From NCBI RefSeq assembly GCF_009569385.1, contig NZ_WBOF01000001.1, forward strand, positions 1,426,001 through 1,490,000: a stretch of 64,000 bases of DNA, read 5' to 3'. Shown here one piece after another: positions 45,635 to 52,585 of the stretch (positions are counted from its first letter, which is position 1; every line of letters begins with the position of its first letter). The translations under genes and the position numbers were made by a program. Under the pieces are notes generated by a model, which searched no databases, was not told the DNA's origin, and saw only the letters and a list, made by a program, of their open reading frames with translations. This DNA comes from Streptomyces kaniharaensis. GTDB taxonomy: Bacteria > Actinomycetota > Actinomycetes > Streptomycetales > Streptomycetaceae.

Positions 45635-46303
45635 TCAGTCATCCTCGGCGAGGATCAGGTACATCTTCTTGCGGGCCTCGTTGAGCACCGCCAGGCCCTT
45701 CGCGCGCTGCGCCTCCGTACCGGTGGCCATGACCTGACGGATCGCCTGGTCGACCGCGGCCAGTGCCTGGCCGACCTCCTGAACGGCCTCCCAGTCGACC
45801 TCCCGGCCGGCCTCCGCCCACGGCTCGGCGGGCCCCGCCTCGGCCTGGGCCCGGCCCGCCTCGGTGAGCGAGACCAGCCGCTTGCCGCCGACCTCCTCGG
45901 CGACGATCAGGCCCTCCTCCTCCAGCAGCTGGAGGTTGGGGTAGATCGAGCCCGGGCTGGGCCGCCAGGCCCCGCCGGTCCGCTCGGTGATCTCGGCGAT
46001 CATCTCGTAGCCGTGCATCGGCCGCTCCTTGAGCAGCGCCAGCAGCGAGGCCCTGACGTCCCCGCGCCGGGCCCGGCCGCCCCGCCGGCCGTGCGGCCCG
46101 CCGCGTCGTCCGCCGCGACCGCCGAAGCCGTGCCCGAACGGGCCGCCCATCGGGTGGCCGGGACCGCCGAACGGCGGACCGAAGCCGCCGAACGCCCCTC
46201 GGGCCTCGAAACCGCCCTCGGGCATCCCCGCGAACTCCGGGCCCGGTCCGCGGCGGCGTCCGCCGCGGGGGCCCTCCCCACGAAATCGCATTCCTGAGCG
46301 CAT
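45635..46303 (-). CDS. PadR-family transcriptional regulator
   Basis: 222 residues from the ATG at 46303 with GAGGAGGTG upstream. The first 80 residues are Gly/Arg/Pro-rich and disordered (GGRGGRRGGPHGRRGGRARR). The PadR winged-helix follows (about 82-160): LLALLKERPMHGYEMIAEI, WRPSPGSIYPNLQLLEEEGL. A helical tail ends it. It probably represses its own promoter and other targets. The strong palindrome at 46324-46353 lies 20 bases in front of its start. Confidence 0.9.
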   Translation of the reverse strand: MRSGMRFRGEGPRGGRRRGPGPEFAGMPEGGFEARGAFGGFGPPFGGPGHPMGGPFGHGFGGRGGRRGGPHGRRGGRARRGDVRASLLALLKERPMHGYEMIAEITERTGGAWRPSPGSIYPNLQLLEEEGLIVAEEVGGKRLVSLTEAGRAQAEAGPAEPWAEAGREVDWEAVQEVGQALAAVDQAIRQVMATGTEAQRAKGLAVLNEARKKMYLILAEDD

Positions 46304-46323
46304 GGCGCCCACCTCCTCTGAGT

Positions 46324-46369
46324 TATCGAAACAGTCGAGTCACTGTCTCGATAGTTCGACGATATATCG
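46324..46369 (-). promoter_or_regulatory. PadR operator: TATCGAAACAGT-n6-ACTGTCTCGATA plus CGATATATCG
   Basis: A near-perfect inverted repeat (46324-46335 with 46342-46353, one mismatch) is followed by the palindrome CGATATATCG at 46360-46369. It is directly in front of the PadR gene and is a convincing autoregulatory operator. Confidence 0.7.
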
Positions 46370-46459
46370 GCGACTGTCGGTCGTCAATGGATTCAACGCT
46401 TTCCGACACGGCCGCCGCACGCAGCACCCGGCCGCGCCCGAGCCGCTACGGTGGCGGGC

Positions 46460-46858
46460 ATGGCCGGTGAAAGAGATCTCGCGACGCTGCTGGGCGGAAT
46501 GCGCCCGCTGCTCAACCCGGGGCGGTACGTCTACTGCACGCTGCCCGCGAAGGTGCCCGCCGGGATGCGGCCCGTGGTGACCGTCGCCGAACCCGAAGGG
46601 GTGACGGTGGTGGTCGCCCAGGAGGAGGCGGACGCGCTCGGGCTGCGCTACGAGTACGTGGCGGCCTGGATCACCCTGCAGATCCACTCGGCGCTGGAGG
46701 CCGTCGGACTGACCGCGGCAGTCGCCGGGCGGCTCGCCGAGGAGGGGATCAGCTGCAACGTGGTGGCCGGCTTCCACCACGACCACCTGTTCGTCGGCGC
46801 CGACGACGCCGAGCGCGCCGTCCGGGCACTGGAGGAGCTGTCGGCCCGCTCCGCCTGA
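46460..46858 (+). CDS. ACT domain protein
   Basis: 132 residues. ATLLGGMRPLLNPGRYVYC at the start and IHSALEAVGLTAAVAGRLAE then GISCNVVAGFHHDHLFV are the marks of the two tandem ACT-like units seen in small stand-alone proteins of this type. These often bind amino acids. The ATG at 46460 has no RBS, so a leaderless transcript is likely. It is divergent from the PadR gene. Confidence 0.8.
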   Translation: MAGERDLATLLGGMRPLLNPGRYVYCTLPAKVPAGMRPVVTVAEPEGVTVVVAQEEADALGLRYEYVAAWITLQIHSALEAVGLTAAVAGRLAEEGISCNVVAGFHHDHLFVGADDAERAVRALEELSARSA

Positions 46859-46959
46859 CGGTGGCGCCGAGTGGCCGCCCCCGAAGGGGGCTCCGACACT
46901 GGGAGAGTCCGCGCGGCCACCCAGGCCCGCCGGCCCCTCACCGGAAGGAGACGGCCGCC

Positions 46960-47217
46960 ATGGCCATCTGCGTCACCTGCGGGAACGACTACTGGCTCGC
47001 CTTCGAGATCAAGACGGTCACCGGCGACACCTACACCTTCGACAGCTTCGAGTGCGCGATGGAGAAGCTCGCACCGCGCTGCGAGCACTGCCAGGTCCGC
47101 ATCGTCGGCCACGGCGTGGAGGTGGCCGGCCGGTTCTTCTGCTGCGCCAACTGCGCCCGGGTCAACGGCGGCCTCGGCGAGCAGATCCGCGACGCCGTCG
47201 GCGCCCACCCGGCCTGA
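46960..47217 (+). CDS. small Cys-rich metal-binding protein (metallothionein-like)
   Basis: 85 residues, with GGAAGGAG before the ATG. Eight Cys in CxxC-type pairs (ICVTCGN, CEHCQ, FFCCANCARV) plus His suggest a zinc-binding or metallothionein-like fold. FDSFECAMEKLAPRCEHC is the central block of a family common in actinobacteria. It is the last gene before the rnpB-derived repeat that bounds module 2. Confidence 0.7.
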   Translation: MAICVTCGNDYWLAFEIKTVTGDTYTFDSFECAMEKLAPRCEHCQVRIVGHGVEVAGRFFCCANCARVNGGLGEQIRDAVGAHPA

Positions 47218-47300
47218 CCGGGGGCATGACGGGGCGTCACGAAAGGGCCGTCACGAAGGAACCAGCACGAAGGAAACATCGCGACGGGGCGTCGTGGGGG

Positions 47301-47325
47301 CGGAAGAGTCGGCCTGTACGCCGGG
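47301..47325. repeat. left copy of the rnpB 3'-end repeat (att-like)
   Basis: This 25-mer matches 24 of 25 bases of 50663-50687, the 3' end of the rnpB gene, in the same orientation. After a four-base mismatch, GTCTC is again shared. It lies 84 bases past the metallothionein-like gene. With the copy in rnpB it encloses RiPP module 2. Confidence 0.75.
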
Positions 47326-47459
47326 AACAGTCTCTTTACGAGCAGCGACCTGCGGAAACGTCGTTCCCGGCGGTCCGATCGCCACGTGATCGCCACACCT
47401 TCGGCGACCGCCACCCACTTCGCCTCTTCTGCGGCTCCTCGTCCGTCGTGAGGCTCTCG

Positions 47460-48305
47460 TCAGACGGTGGTGGTGCAGACGAATCCGAGGTCGGCCAGGC
47501 CCTCGCTCTGGCACAGCCTGTCGGATGCGCCCCCGGCAGCTGTCTGCAAGAGCTGGTAGTCGGCGCCGCACTCCTTGCCCCAGTGCATCGCCGAGCGCCA
47601 CAGGAGCCGCCCGAGGCCGAGGCCTCGGTGTTCCGGCAGAACACCGAAGTACTGCGGGAGGAGGCGTCGCCTACCGATGGGGTCGGCCATGGTCTCCATG
47701 GGGCCGATTGCGCCTACTACGCGCTCGTCCTGGACAGCGACCAGCACGGGGCCGACGCTGTCGATCCGGGAGTGCAGGAACACAAAGCCCTCGCCGGCCA
47801 GCTTCTCGGCGAACTCGGGGAAGGTGGTCCGGATGGCTTCGGGCTGTTGGCCGAGGGCCTCGATTCCCTCAACGGCAGGTGCGTCCTGATCGAAGGCACG
47901 GAGCTGTACACGGGTAGAGGCGGCCACTGGGTCGGCGGCGTCCTGGAACCACACCACACGGGCTTTGAATGCATCGCGCCCGGCGGCGAGCTTGGCGGCC
48001 AGCTCCTCGGCCTCCGGCCGGTACTCGCGGGCGCCATAGAGATGGACGCGCAGGATGCCGCGACCGGTGATGGTGGGGATCAGTGTGCGAGCCTGGTCCT
48101 GAATGACGGCGTCCACCAGGACATGCTCGTCCTTGTGGTCGGACCACCGCCGGTCCTTGTCGTGCGGCAGGAATTCTCCAGTGCCAGCGACGGCGAACAC
48201 CTCGGCCAGAAGCTCAGCGGAAACAGCTTCGGGGTGGAGCGGCCCGAGCGTCGGAAAATACGGGACGCACATCACGGGGCGCAGCAAGTCCCAGCGCAGA
48301 TCCAT
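47460..48305 (-). CDS. GNAT-family N-acetyltransferase, tailoring candidate of RiPP module 2
   Basis: 281 residues. The acetyl-CoA-binding motif is seen as GVLPEHRGLGLGRLLWRSAM (about 220-239), followed by YQLLQTAAGGASDRLC typical of streptomycete GNATs. The N-terminal half (about 1-140) is another domain, perhaps a degenerate GNAT repeat. It could acetylate the product of module 2 or act in self-protection. It stands behind the precursor and a hairpin, exactly where module 1 has its kinase. Confidence 0.78.
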   Translation of the reverse strand: MDLRWDLLRPVMCVPYFPTLGPLHPEAVSAELLAEVFAVAGTGEFLPHDKDRRWSDHKDEHVLVDAVIQDQARTLIPTITGRGILRVHLYGAREYRPEAEELAAKLAAGRDAFKARVVWFQDAADPVAASTRVQLRAFDQDAPAVEGIEALGQQPEAIRTTFPEFAEKLAGEGFVFLHSRIDSVGPVLVAVQDERVVGAIGPMETMADPIGRRRLLPQYFGVLPEHRGLGLGRLLWRSAMHWGKECGADYQLLQTAAGGASDRLCQSEGLADLGFVCTTTV

Positions 48306-48335
48306 ACCCGCACCCTACTCGCCCGCCCCGCACGG

Positions 48336-48370
48336 CTCAGGCCCCGACGCAGAGAGCGCCGGGGCCTGAG
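48336..48370 (-). terminator. hairpin between precursor 2 and the GNAT gene
   Basis: CTCAGGCCCCG at 48336-48346 pairs perfectly with CGGGGCCTGAG at 48360-48370. It starts 31 bases after the precursor stop. It mirrors the hairpin at 30671-30708 in module 1. Confidence 0.75.
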
Positions 48371-48401
48371 CGTTACTGATCAGGTGCGATCAGCGGGTGG
48401 T

Positions 48402-48599
48402 TCAGTGGGGGTTGTCGTCACCCGCGTTGCACGAGCACTTCACGCTGTCCATGACGTCGTCCAGGTCGCCGACGGCGATGATCTCGGTGACGGGCGGGGT
48501 CGGGGCCGCGATCGGCCTCGTGAGGTACGGCAGGCGCTGGGCCGGGCCGTCGTCCGGGAGCGGACGCCTCGGGGAGAGTTCGACAGCTACAGCGGTCAT
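48402..48599 (-). CDS. RiPP precursor peptide candidate, module 2
   Basis: 65 residues. The ATG is one base after the maturase stop (TGACATG), so translation is coupled. It begins MTAVAVEL, has a Pro-rich middle, then an acidic stretch (VGDLDDVMDSV) and ends CSCNAGDDNPH with Cys 55 and 57. No signal peptide. The first seven residues match precursor 1 except position 5, and the DDNP end is shared, while the middle and the Cys pattern differ. It looks like a leader-core precursor for its own maturase. Confidence 0.75.
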   Translation of the reverse strand: MTAVAVELSPRRPLPDDGPAQRLPYLTRPIAAPTPPVTEIIAVGDLDDVMDSVKCSCNAGDDNPH

Positions 48600-48600
48600 G

Positions 48601-49719
48601 TCATCCTGCTTTCTTGATCCCGTGCTGGCAGTAACTTGCGAGTGGTGCCTTCGCCTCCTGGTAGTGCTTGGCCAGCGGCCGGCAGACAGTGCACGAGCCT
48701 GAGAGCTGGCAGCCGGAGCAGCCACCGGTGCGAAGCATGAGGCGGTCGGCGATGGCGCCGAGCCGGGCGAGGCCGTCGATCCCCTCGGCGGGAAGACTGA
48801 TCTGGTCGTCACGGCCGATCTTGCAGATGGACACCAGCCCGTGTGGGTCGGTGTGGAAGAAGGTGTGTCGGGCGTTGCAGCCACCGAACGGCCTGCGCAT
48901 CCGCAGGTGCTCCTTGGACTGCGCGGTCAGCGTCTCCCCGCCGCCGTAGATGGTCGGCGTCATGTTGGTGAAGACGTTGTACTCCAGGCTCCAGCCCTCG
49001 CACAGGTCGATCATCGCCTGTTCCTCGGTGGCGTTGTCCTCGGTGACGATGATGCTCATCCGCAGTGGGAGCCTGGCGCGGCGGGCGGCGTTCATGCCCT
49101 GGATGAACAGGTCCCAGGCGCCCTGTCGCTGGGTCAGCTCGTCGTAGCTGGCCTTGGTCGCCCCGTACATCGACACCGTGACCCGGTAGGGCGGGCACTC
49201 GCGGAACATCTCCAGCAGGTTCTCCCGCCACAGCAACGAGGCGTTGGTGGAGACGGTGATCATCATGCCCAGCTCGAACGCGCGACGATACGAGGGCATG
49301 AAGTCCCGGTCCACGGTGGGCTCGCCCCCGGTGATCTGGAGCCAGAGGACACCGGCCTCGGCCATGATGCCCACGCAAGTGAGCTTGTCCGCGAGCGGCA
49401 TACCTGAGTTGACCTTGAGCCCGAGATAGCAGTGCTTGCACTTGTAGTTGCAGCCGAGGTTGATCTCCCAACTGGCTCGCGAATAGCCCCAGGTGGAGGG
49501 CTGGCGGACCAGCAGGAAGTCACTTGCAGGACGGCCGGTCACGTCCAGGTCGGCCCACTGGGCGCGCACGGCGTCCGCGAGCCACGAGGGGGCGGTCTCG
49601 GCGGTACCCAGGGGGCGCAGATCCTCGTACTTGGCCCGCGGGAGCCGGAGACCACCCCGGCCGCCGGGGCGCACCAACAGGTATTCGTCCAGGAACGGGC
49701 TGGCGATCAGGTCATGCAC
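48601..49719 (-). CDS. radical SAM/SPASM peptide maturase, module 2
   Basis: 372 residues from a GTG with GAAGGAGGAAA upstream. C90-C94-C97 (INLGCNYKCKHCYLG) is the CxxxCxxC radical SAM motif; LQITGGEPT follows at 128-136. The seven C-terminal Cys (281, 299, 334, 337, 343, 346, 364) are at the same positions as in the module 1 enzyme, and the tail QEAKAPL...YCQHG is nearly identical. The most divergent parts are residues 40-75 and 100-180. Predicted to modify the precursor encoded one base downstream. Confidence 0.88.
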   Translation of the reverse strand: MHDLIASPFLDEYLLVRPGGRGGLRLPRAKYEDLRPLGTAETAPSWLADAVRAQWADLDVTGRPASDFLLVRQPSTWGYSRASWEINLGCNYKCKHCYLGLKVNSGMPLADKLTCVGIMAEAGVLWLQITGGEPTVDRDFMPSYRRAFELGMMITVSTNASLLWRENLLEMFRECPPYRVTVSMYGATKASYDELTQRQGAWDLFIQGMNAARRARLPLRMSIIVTEDNATEEQAMIDLCEGWSLEYNVFTNMTPTIYGGGETLTAQSKEHLRMRRPFGGCNARHTFFHTDPHGLVSICKIGRDDQISLPAEGIDGLARLGAIADRLMLRTGGCSGCQLSGSCTVCRPLAKHYQEAKAPLASYCQHGIKKAG

Positions 49720-49797
49720 GTGTTTCCTCCTTCGCTGAGCGGCATTCGGTAGCTGTGACGCCGTGCTGGCCCACCTGCCGCAGTGCGTTTGGTGGGG

Positions 49798-49968
49798 TCA
49801 ACCGATCTCGGCCCAAACCCATTTGCCGAATGGGGCTTCATCGACGCCCCAGCGGTTGGCGATGCTGTCGACGAGGCCCATGCCGCCCCCGGACGTCTCG
49901 GTGACCCCACTCTTGATGACCACGGGCAGAGTGCGCGACGAATCGCGGACCGCCAGTCGGAGGCAGAG
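49798..49968 (-). pseudogene. 3' fragment of an HATPase-type ATP-binding protein gene
   Basis: 57 codons, ending at TGA 49800-49798, encode LAVRDSSRTLPVVI, SGGGMGLVDSIANRWGV and GKWVWAEIG. This is the C-terminal G-box end of the anti-sigma-like ATP-binding proteins that streptomycetes usually pair with HTH and DUF397 genes. An in-frame stop at 49971-49969 and the junction with other sequence cut it off from any N-terminal part. Confidence 0.65.
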
Positions 49969-49984
49969 TCAGTCGCCGCAGCAA

Positions 49985-50455
49985 GTGGTGAGTGGTGCAC
50001 TCGCTGCGGCCGTCACCGCGCGGGCTCAGGCGGCCTCCGGAGACCTCGATGGGGCCCGGCGAGCACTGGACGACGCGCGCAATCTCGCGGAGCGCCTGGA
50101 CGGCGCCGAGGCCGCCGACACCTGGTTCGGCTACCCGGAGCAGAAGCACCACGTGCACCTGTCGCAGGCGTACACACTGCTGGGCGACACGGGCAGCGCC
50201 TACCAGGCACAGGAGGACGCCCTGGCGCTCACGGATTCTCCGTCGGTGATGGTGCGCGCCCTGCTGGCAGTGGACACCGCCGCATGCCTGCACGTCGACG
50301 GCGACCCGTCCGGTGCCGCCGAAATGGCATCCGGGGTGTGGGAGCGGCTGCCGGCCACCTACCGTGAGGGTCTGATCCGATCCCGCGCCGAGACGCTGCA
50401 TCGCCAGCTCACCGGTCGGCCGTACGCGCTGCTCGGGGAGGCGCTGGCCAGCTGA
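49985..50455 (+). pseudogene. truncated TPR-type C-terminal end of a regulator gene
   Basis: About 156 residues with TPR-like helices (ALAAAVTARAQAASGDLDGA, HHVHLSQAYTLLGDTGSAY) matching the C-terminal part of HTH/TPR regulators such as the intact gene at 32246-33598. No HTH domain precedes it. Immediately upstream is the oppositely oriented ATPase fragment. It is probably the remnant of module 2's own regulator. A short functional protein from GTG 49985 is possible but unlikely. Confidence 0.6.
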
Positions 50456-50607
50456 GTCGCGCGTCGAGTGCCGTCGTGATCAGCGCATGGGTCTCGGATG
50501 GTCGTTTCGACAGTTCTCACCGCCACGCGATCGCCACAGCACACCCAGAAACAGGCAGAAACAGAAACGAAGAGTCAGCAAGTGGTTACAGGTCTTCGAG
50601 GCAGGAA

Positions 50608-50647
50608 AAGGCCCCCTGACCTGCTGTTTCGCAGGTCAGGGGGCCTT
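50608..50647 (-). terminator. strong terminator downstream of rnpB
   Basis: A perfect 17-bp stem (50608-50624 with 50631-50647) with a six-base loop. It stands 16 bases beyond the 3' end of rnpB on the minus strand and ends in TTTTCC on that strand. Confidence 0.85.
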
Positions 50648-50662
50648 CCCTCAGGTCGGCGA

Positions 50663-50687
50663 CGGAAGAGCCGGCCTGTACGCCGGG
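50663..50687. repeat. right copy of the rnpB 3'-end repeat (att-like)
   Basis: This is the end of rnpB itself, including the 3' strand of helix P1. The partner copy is at 47301-47325, 3.36 kb away in direct orientation. Confidence 0.75.
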
Positions 50688-51063
50688 TTCTGTCTCCCGG
50701 GTTGCTTGCGCGGCCCAGGGAGGCGGCCATCCATCTAGGACTGCCGTTGCCGACAGCCTCGTGCGGTCTACCCGCGGACTCGGGCGAGCAGCCCTCGAAC
50801 ATCCGCGCACGGCGCCCGAGGGCACCGATCTTGACCTTGCTCCAGGTGGGGTTTACCGAGCCGGCCGGGTCACCCCGGTCGCTGGTGGTCTCTTACACCA
50901 CCGTTTCACCCTTACCCGTCGCCTGAGCGGCGGGCGGTCTGTTTTCTGTGGCACTGTCCCGCGGGTCACCCCGGGTGGGCGTTACCCACCACCCTGCTCT
51001 GTGGAGCCCGGACGTTCCTCGGCGGGTCAGGGACCCGTCGCGACCGCCCGGCCGGCTCTTCCG
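50664..51063 (-). ncRNA. rnpB: RNase P RNA, bacterial class A
   Basis: About 400 nt. Helix P1 is perfect: GGAAGAGCCGGCC at the 5' end (51063-51051) pairs with GGCCGGCTCTTCC at the 3' end (50676-50664). Inside are the universally conserved elements GAGGAACGTCCGGGCTCC (P4/CR-I region, near 51020) and the matching ACAGAACCCGGCGTACAG near the 3' end, plus GGTAAACCCCACC and GGGTAAGGGTGAAACGGTG. It is the catalytic subunit of RNase P, which matures tRNA 5' ends. It lies ten bases after the MFS gene on the same strand, so its promoter is inside that gene. Confidence 0.96.
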
Positions 51064-51072
51064 CCGTAGTGG

Positions 51073-52560
51073 TCATCGTAGCCGCTCCGGAGGAGCCTCC
51101 CGCACCCCGGCCCGGGGCAGCGGCACGTCGCCGCCGAGCCGGGCGGCGACCCGGGCGGCACCTGCGGTGGCCCACGAGGAGGTGGTGGCCAGGCCGAGGA
51201 CGAGGATCACGCCGCCAAGGCCGACCAGGATCCACCACCCGGCGTGGCTGGCCGGGGCGAAACCGGCGGCCAGCGGACCGACGACCGCCGAGGTCACGAC
51301 CGTGCCGATCACCGCCACCCCGAGCGACTGCCCGACCTGCCGGCTGGTCGACGCGACGGCGGCGGCCACGCCCGCCTGCGCGCGCGGCATGCCGGAGACG
51401 GCCGCGTTGGTGATCGGCGCGTTGACCATGCCGAAGCCGAAACCGAACAGCGCGTACGCGACGAGCAGCAGCACCGCCGGGGAGTCCGCCGTCAGCCGGG
51501 TCAGCAGCGCTCCGCTCGCGGCGAGGCCGATCCCGGCCGCGACCAGCGGTCCCCGCGGGCCGCGGCTGCCCACGATCCGGCCGGACAGCGGAGCGCAGAC
51601 CAGCATCATCCCGGCCATCGGCAGCGTCCACAGGCCCGCCTCGACCGGGTCGTAGTGGCGGACGACCTGCAGGTAGAGCGTGTTGAGGAAGAGGAAGCCG
51701 CCCAGCGCGGCGAAGGCGCAGACCGCGGTGACGGTCGCGCCGGTGAACGGCGGGCTGGCGAAGAACCGCGGGTCGACCAGCGGCTCGGCCACCCGCCGCT
51801 CCCACAGCGGGAAGGCGATCAGCGCGGCCAGGGCGGTCGCGGCGAGGGCGAGGATCAGCGGGGACGTCCAGCCGCTCCCGGGGCCCTCGATGATGGCGGC
51901 GGTGCCGCAGCCGAGCAGGACGATCATCAGCAGCTGCCCGACCGGGTCGAGCCGGCGGGGCCGCGGGGCGCGCGACTCGGGGACGTAACGGGCGGTCAGG
52001 AGTATCGCCGCCACGGCGACCGGAACGTTGATCAGGAAGATCGACGGCCAGCCCGCGCCGTCCACCAGGAACCCGCCCAGCAGCGGCCCGAGCGCCATCG
52101 AGATGCCGACCACGCCGCCCCAGACGCCGATCGCCCGGGCCCGCTCCCTCGGGTCGGTGAAGGTGTTGGCGATGATCGACATCGCCACCGGGTTGAGCAT
52201 CGAGCCGCCGACCGCCTGGAGCGCCCGGAACGCCACCAGCCACTCCAGGCTCGGCGCCAGGCTGCACAGCAGCGAACCGACCGCGAAGCACAGCAGCCCG
52301 GACTGGAACACCCGGCGGCGGCCGAACCGGTCGGCCACCGAGCCGAACAGCATCAGCAGCGAGGCCAGGACCAGGGTGTACGCGTCGATGATCCACTGCA
52401 GCCCGGACGCCGGGGCGTCCAGGTCGCGCCGGATCACCGGCAGGGCGACGTTCACCACGGTGTTGTCCAGGCCGACGATGAACAGGCTCAGGCAGCAGAT
52501 CGCCAGCACGAGCAGGCGGCGGCGCCGGCCGGGGGCGGTGGGGGCGTGAGGTTCGGACAC
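51073..52560 (-). CDS. MFS drug exporter, DHA2 (EmrB/QacA) type
   Basis: 495 residues with about 14 helices. The family motifs are GLDNTVVNVALPVI in TM1, GSVADRFGRRRVF (motif A), IFLINVPV and SGMPRAQAGVAAAVASTSRQ (motif C-like region). The start is a GTG at 52560. It probably exports small molecules by proton antiport. Only 24 bases separate it from the RNB nuclease gene upstream, so they may form one transcript. Confidence 0.92.
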   Translation of the reverse strand: MSEPHAPTAPGRRRRLLVLAICCLSLFIVGLDNTVVNVALPVIRRDLDAPASGLQWIIDAYTLVLASLLMLFGSVADRFGRRRVFQSGLLCFAVGSLLCSLAPSLEWLVAFRALQAVGGSMLNPVAMSIIANTFTDPRERARAIGVWGGVVGISMALGPLLGGFLVDGAGWPSIFLINVPVAVAAILLTARYVPESRAPRPRRLDPVGQLLMIVLLGCGTAAIIEGPGSGWTSPLILALAATALAALIAFPLWERRVAEPLVDPRFFASPPFTGATVTAVCAFAALGGFLFLNTLYLQVVRHYDPVEAGLWTLPMAGMMLVCAPLSGRIVGSRGPRGPLVAAGIGLAASGALLTRLTADSPAVLLLVAYALFGFGFGMVNAPITNAAVSGMPRAQAGVAAAVASTSRQVGQSLGVAVIGTVVTSAVVGPLAAGFAPASHAGWWILVGLGGVILVLGLATTSSWATAGAARVAARLGGDVPLPRAGVREAPPERLR

Positions 52561-52585
52561 GGGACGATCCTCCCACCCGCGCCGC

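Noticed and set aside
47218..47300. Original rnpB terminator left of the duplicated repeat
   Set aside because: Only a five-bp hairpin (CGACG-GGG-CGTCG) is present. It is too weak to call, so the ancestral arrangement stays unresolved.
48928..49719. The module 2 maturase as a mycofactocin- or PQQ-type enzyme
   Set aside because: The precursor lacks the C-terminal Val-Tyr of MftA and the Glu-x3-Tyr of PqqA, and no other genes of those pathways are nearby.
51066..51073. MFS gene and rnpB as one functional unit
   Set aside because: rnpB starts ten bases after the MFS stop, but this is simple adjacency. rnpB needs its own promoter and has its own terminator.
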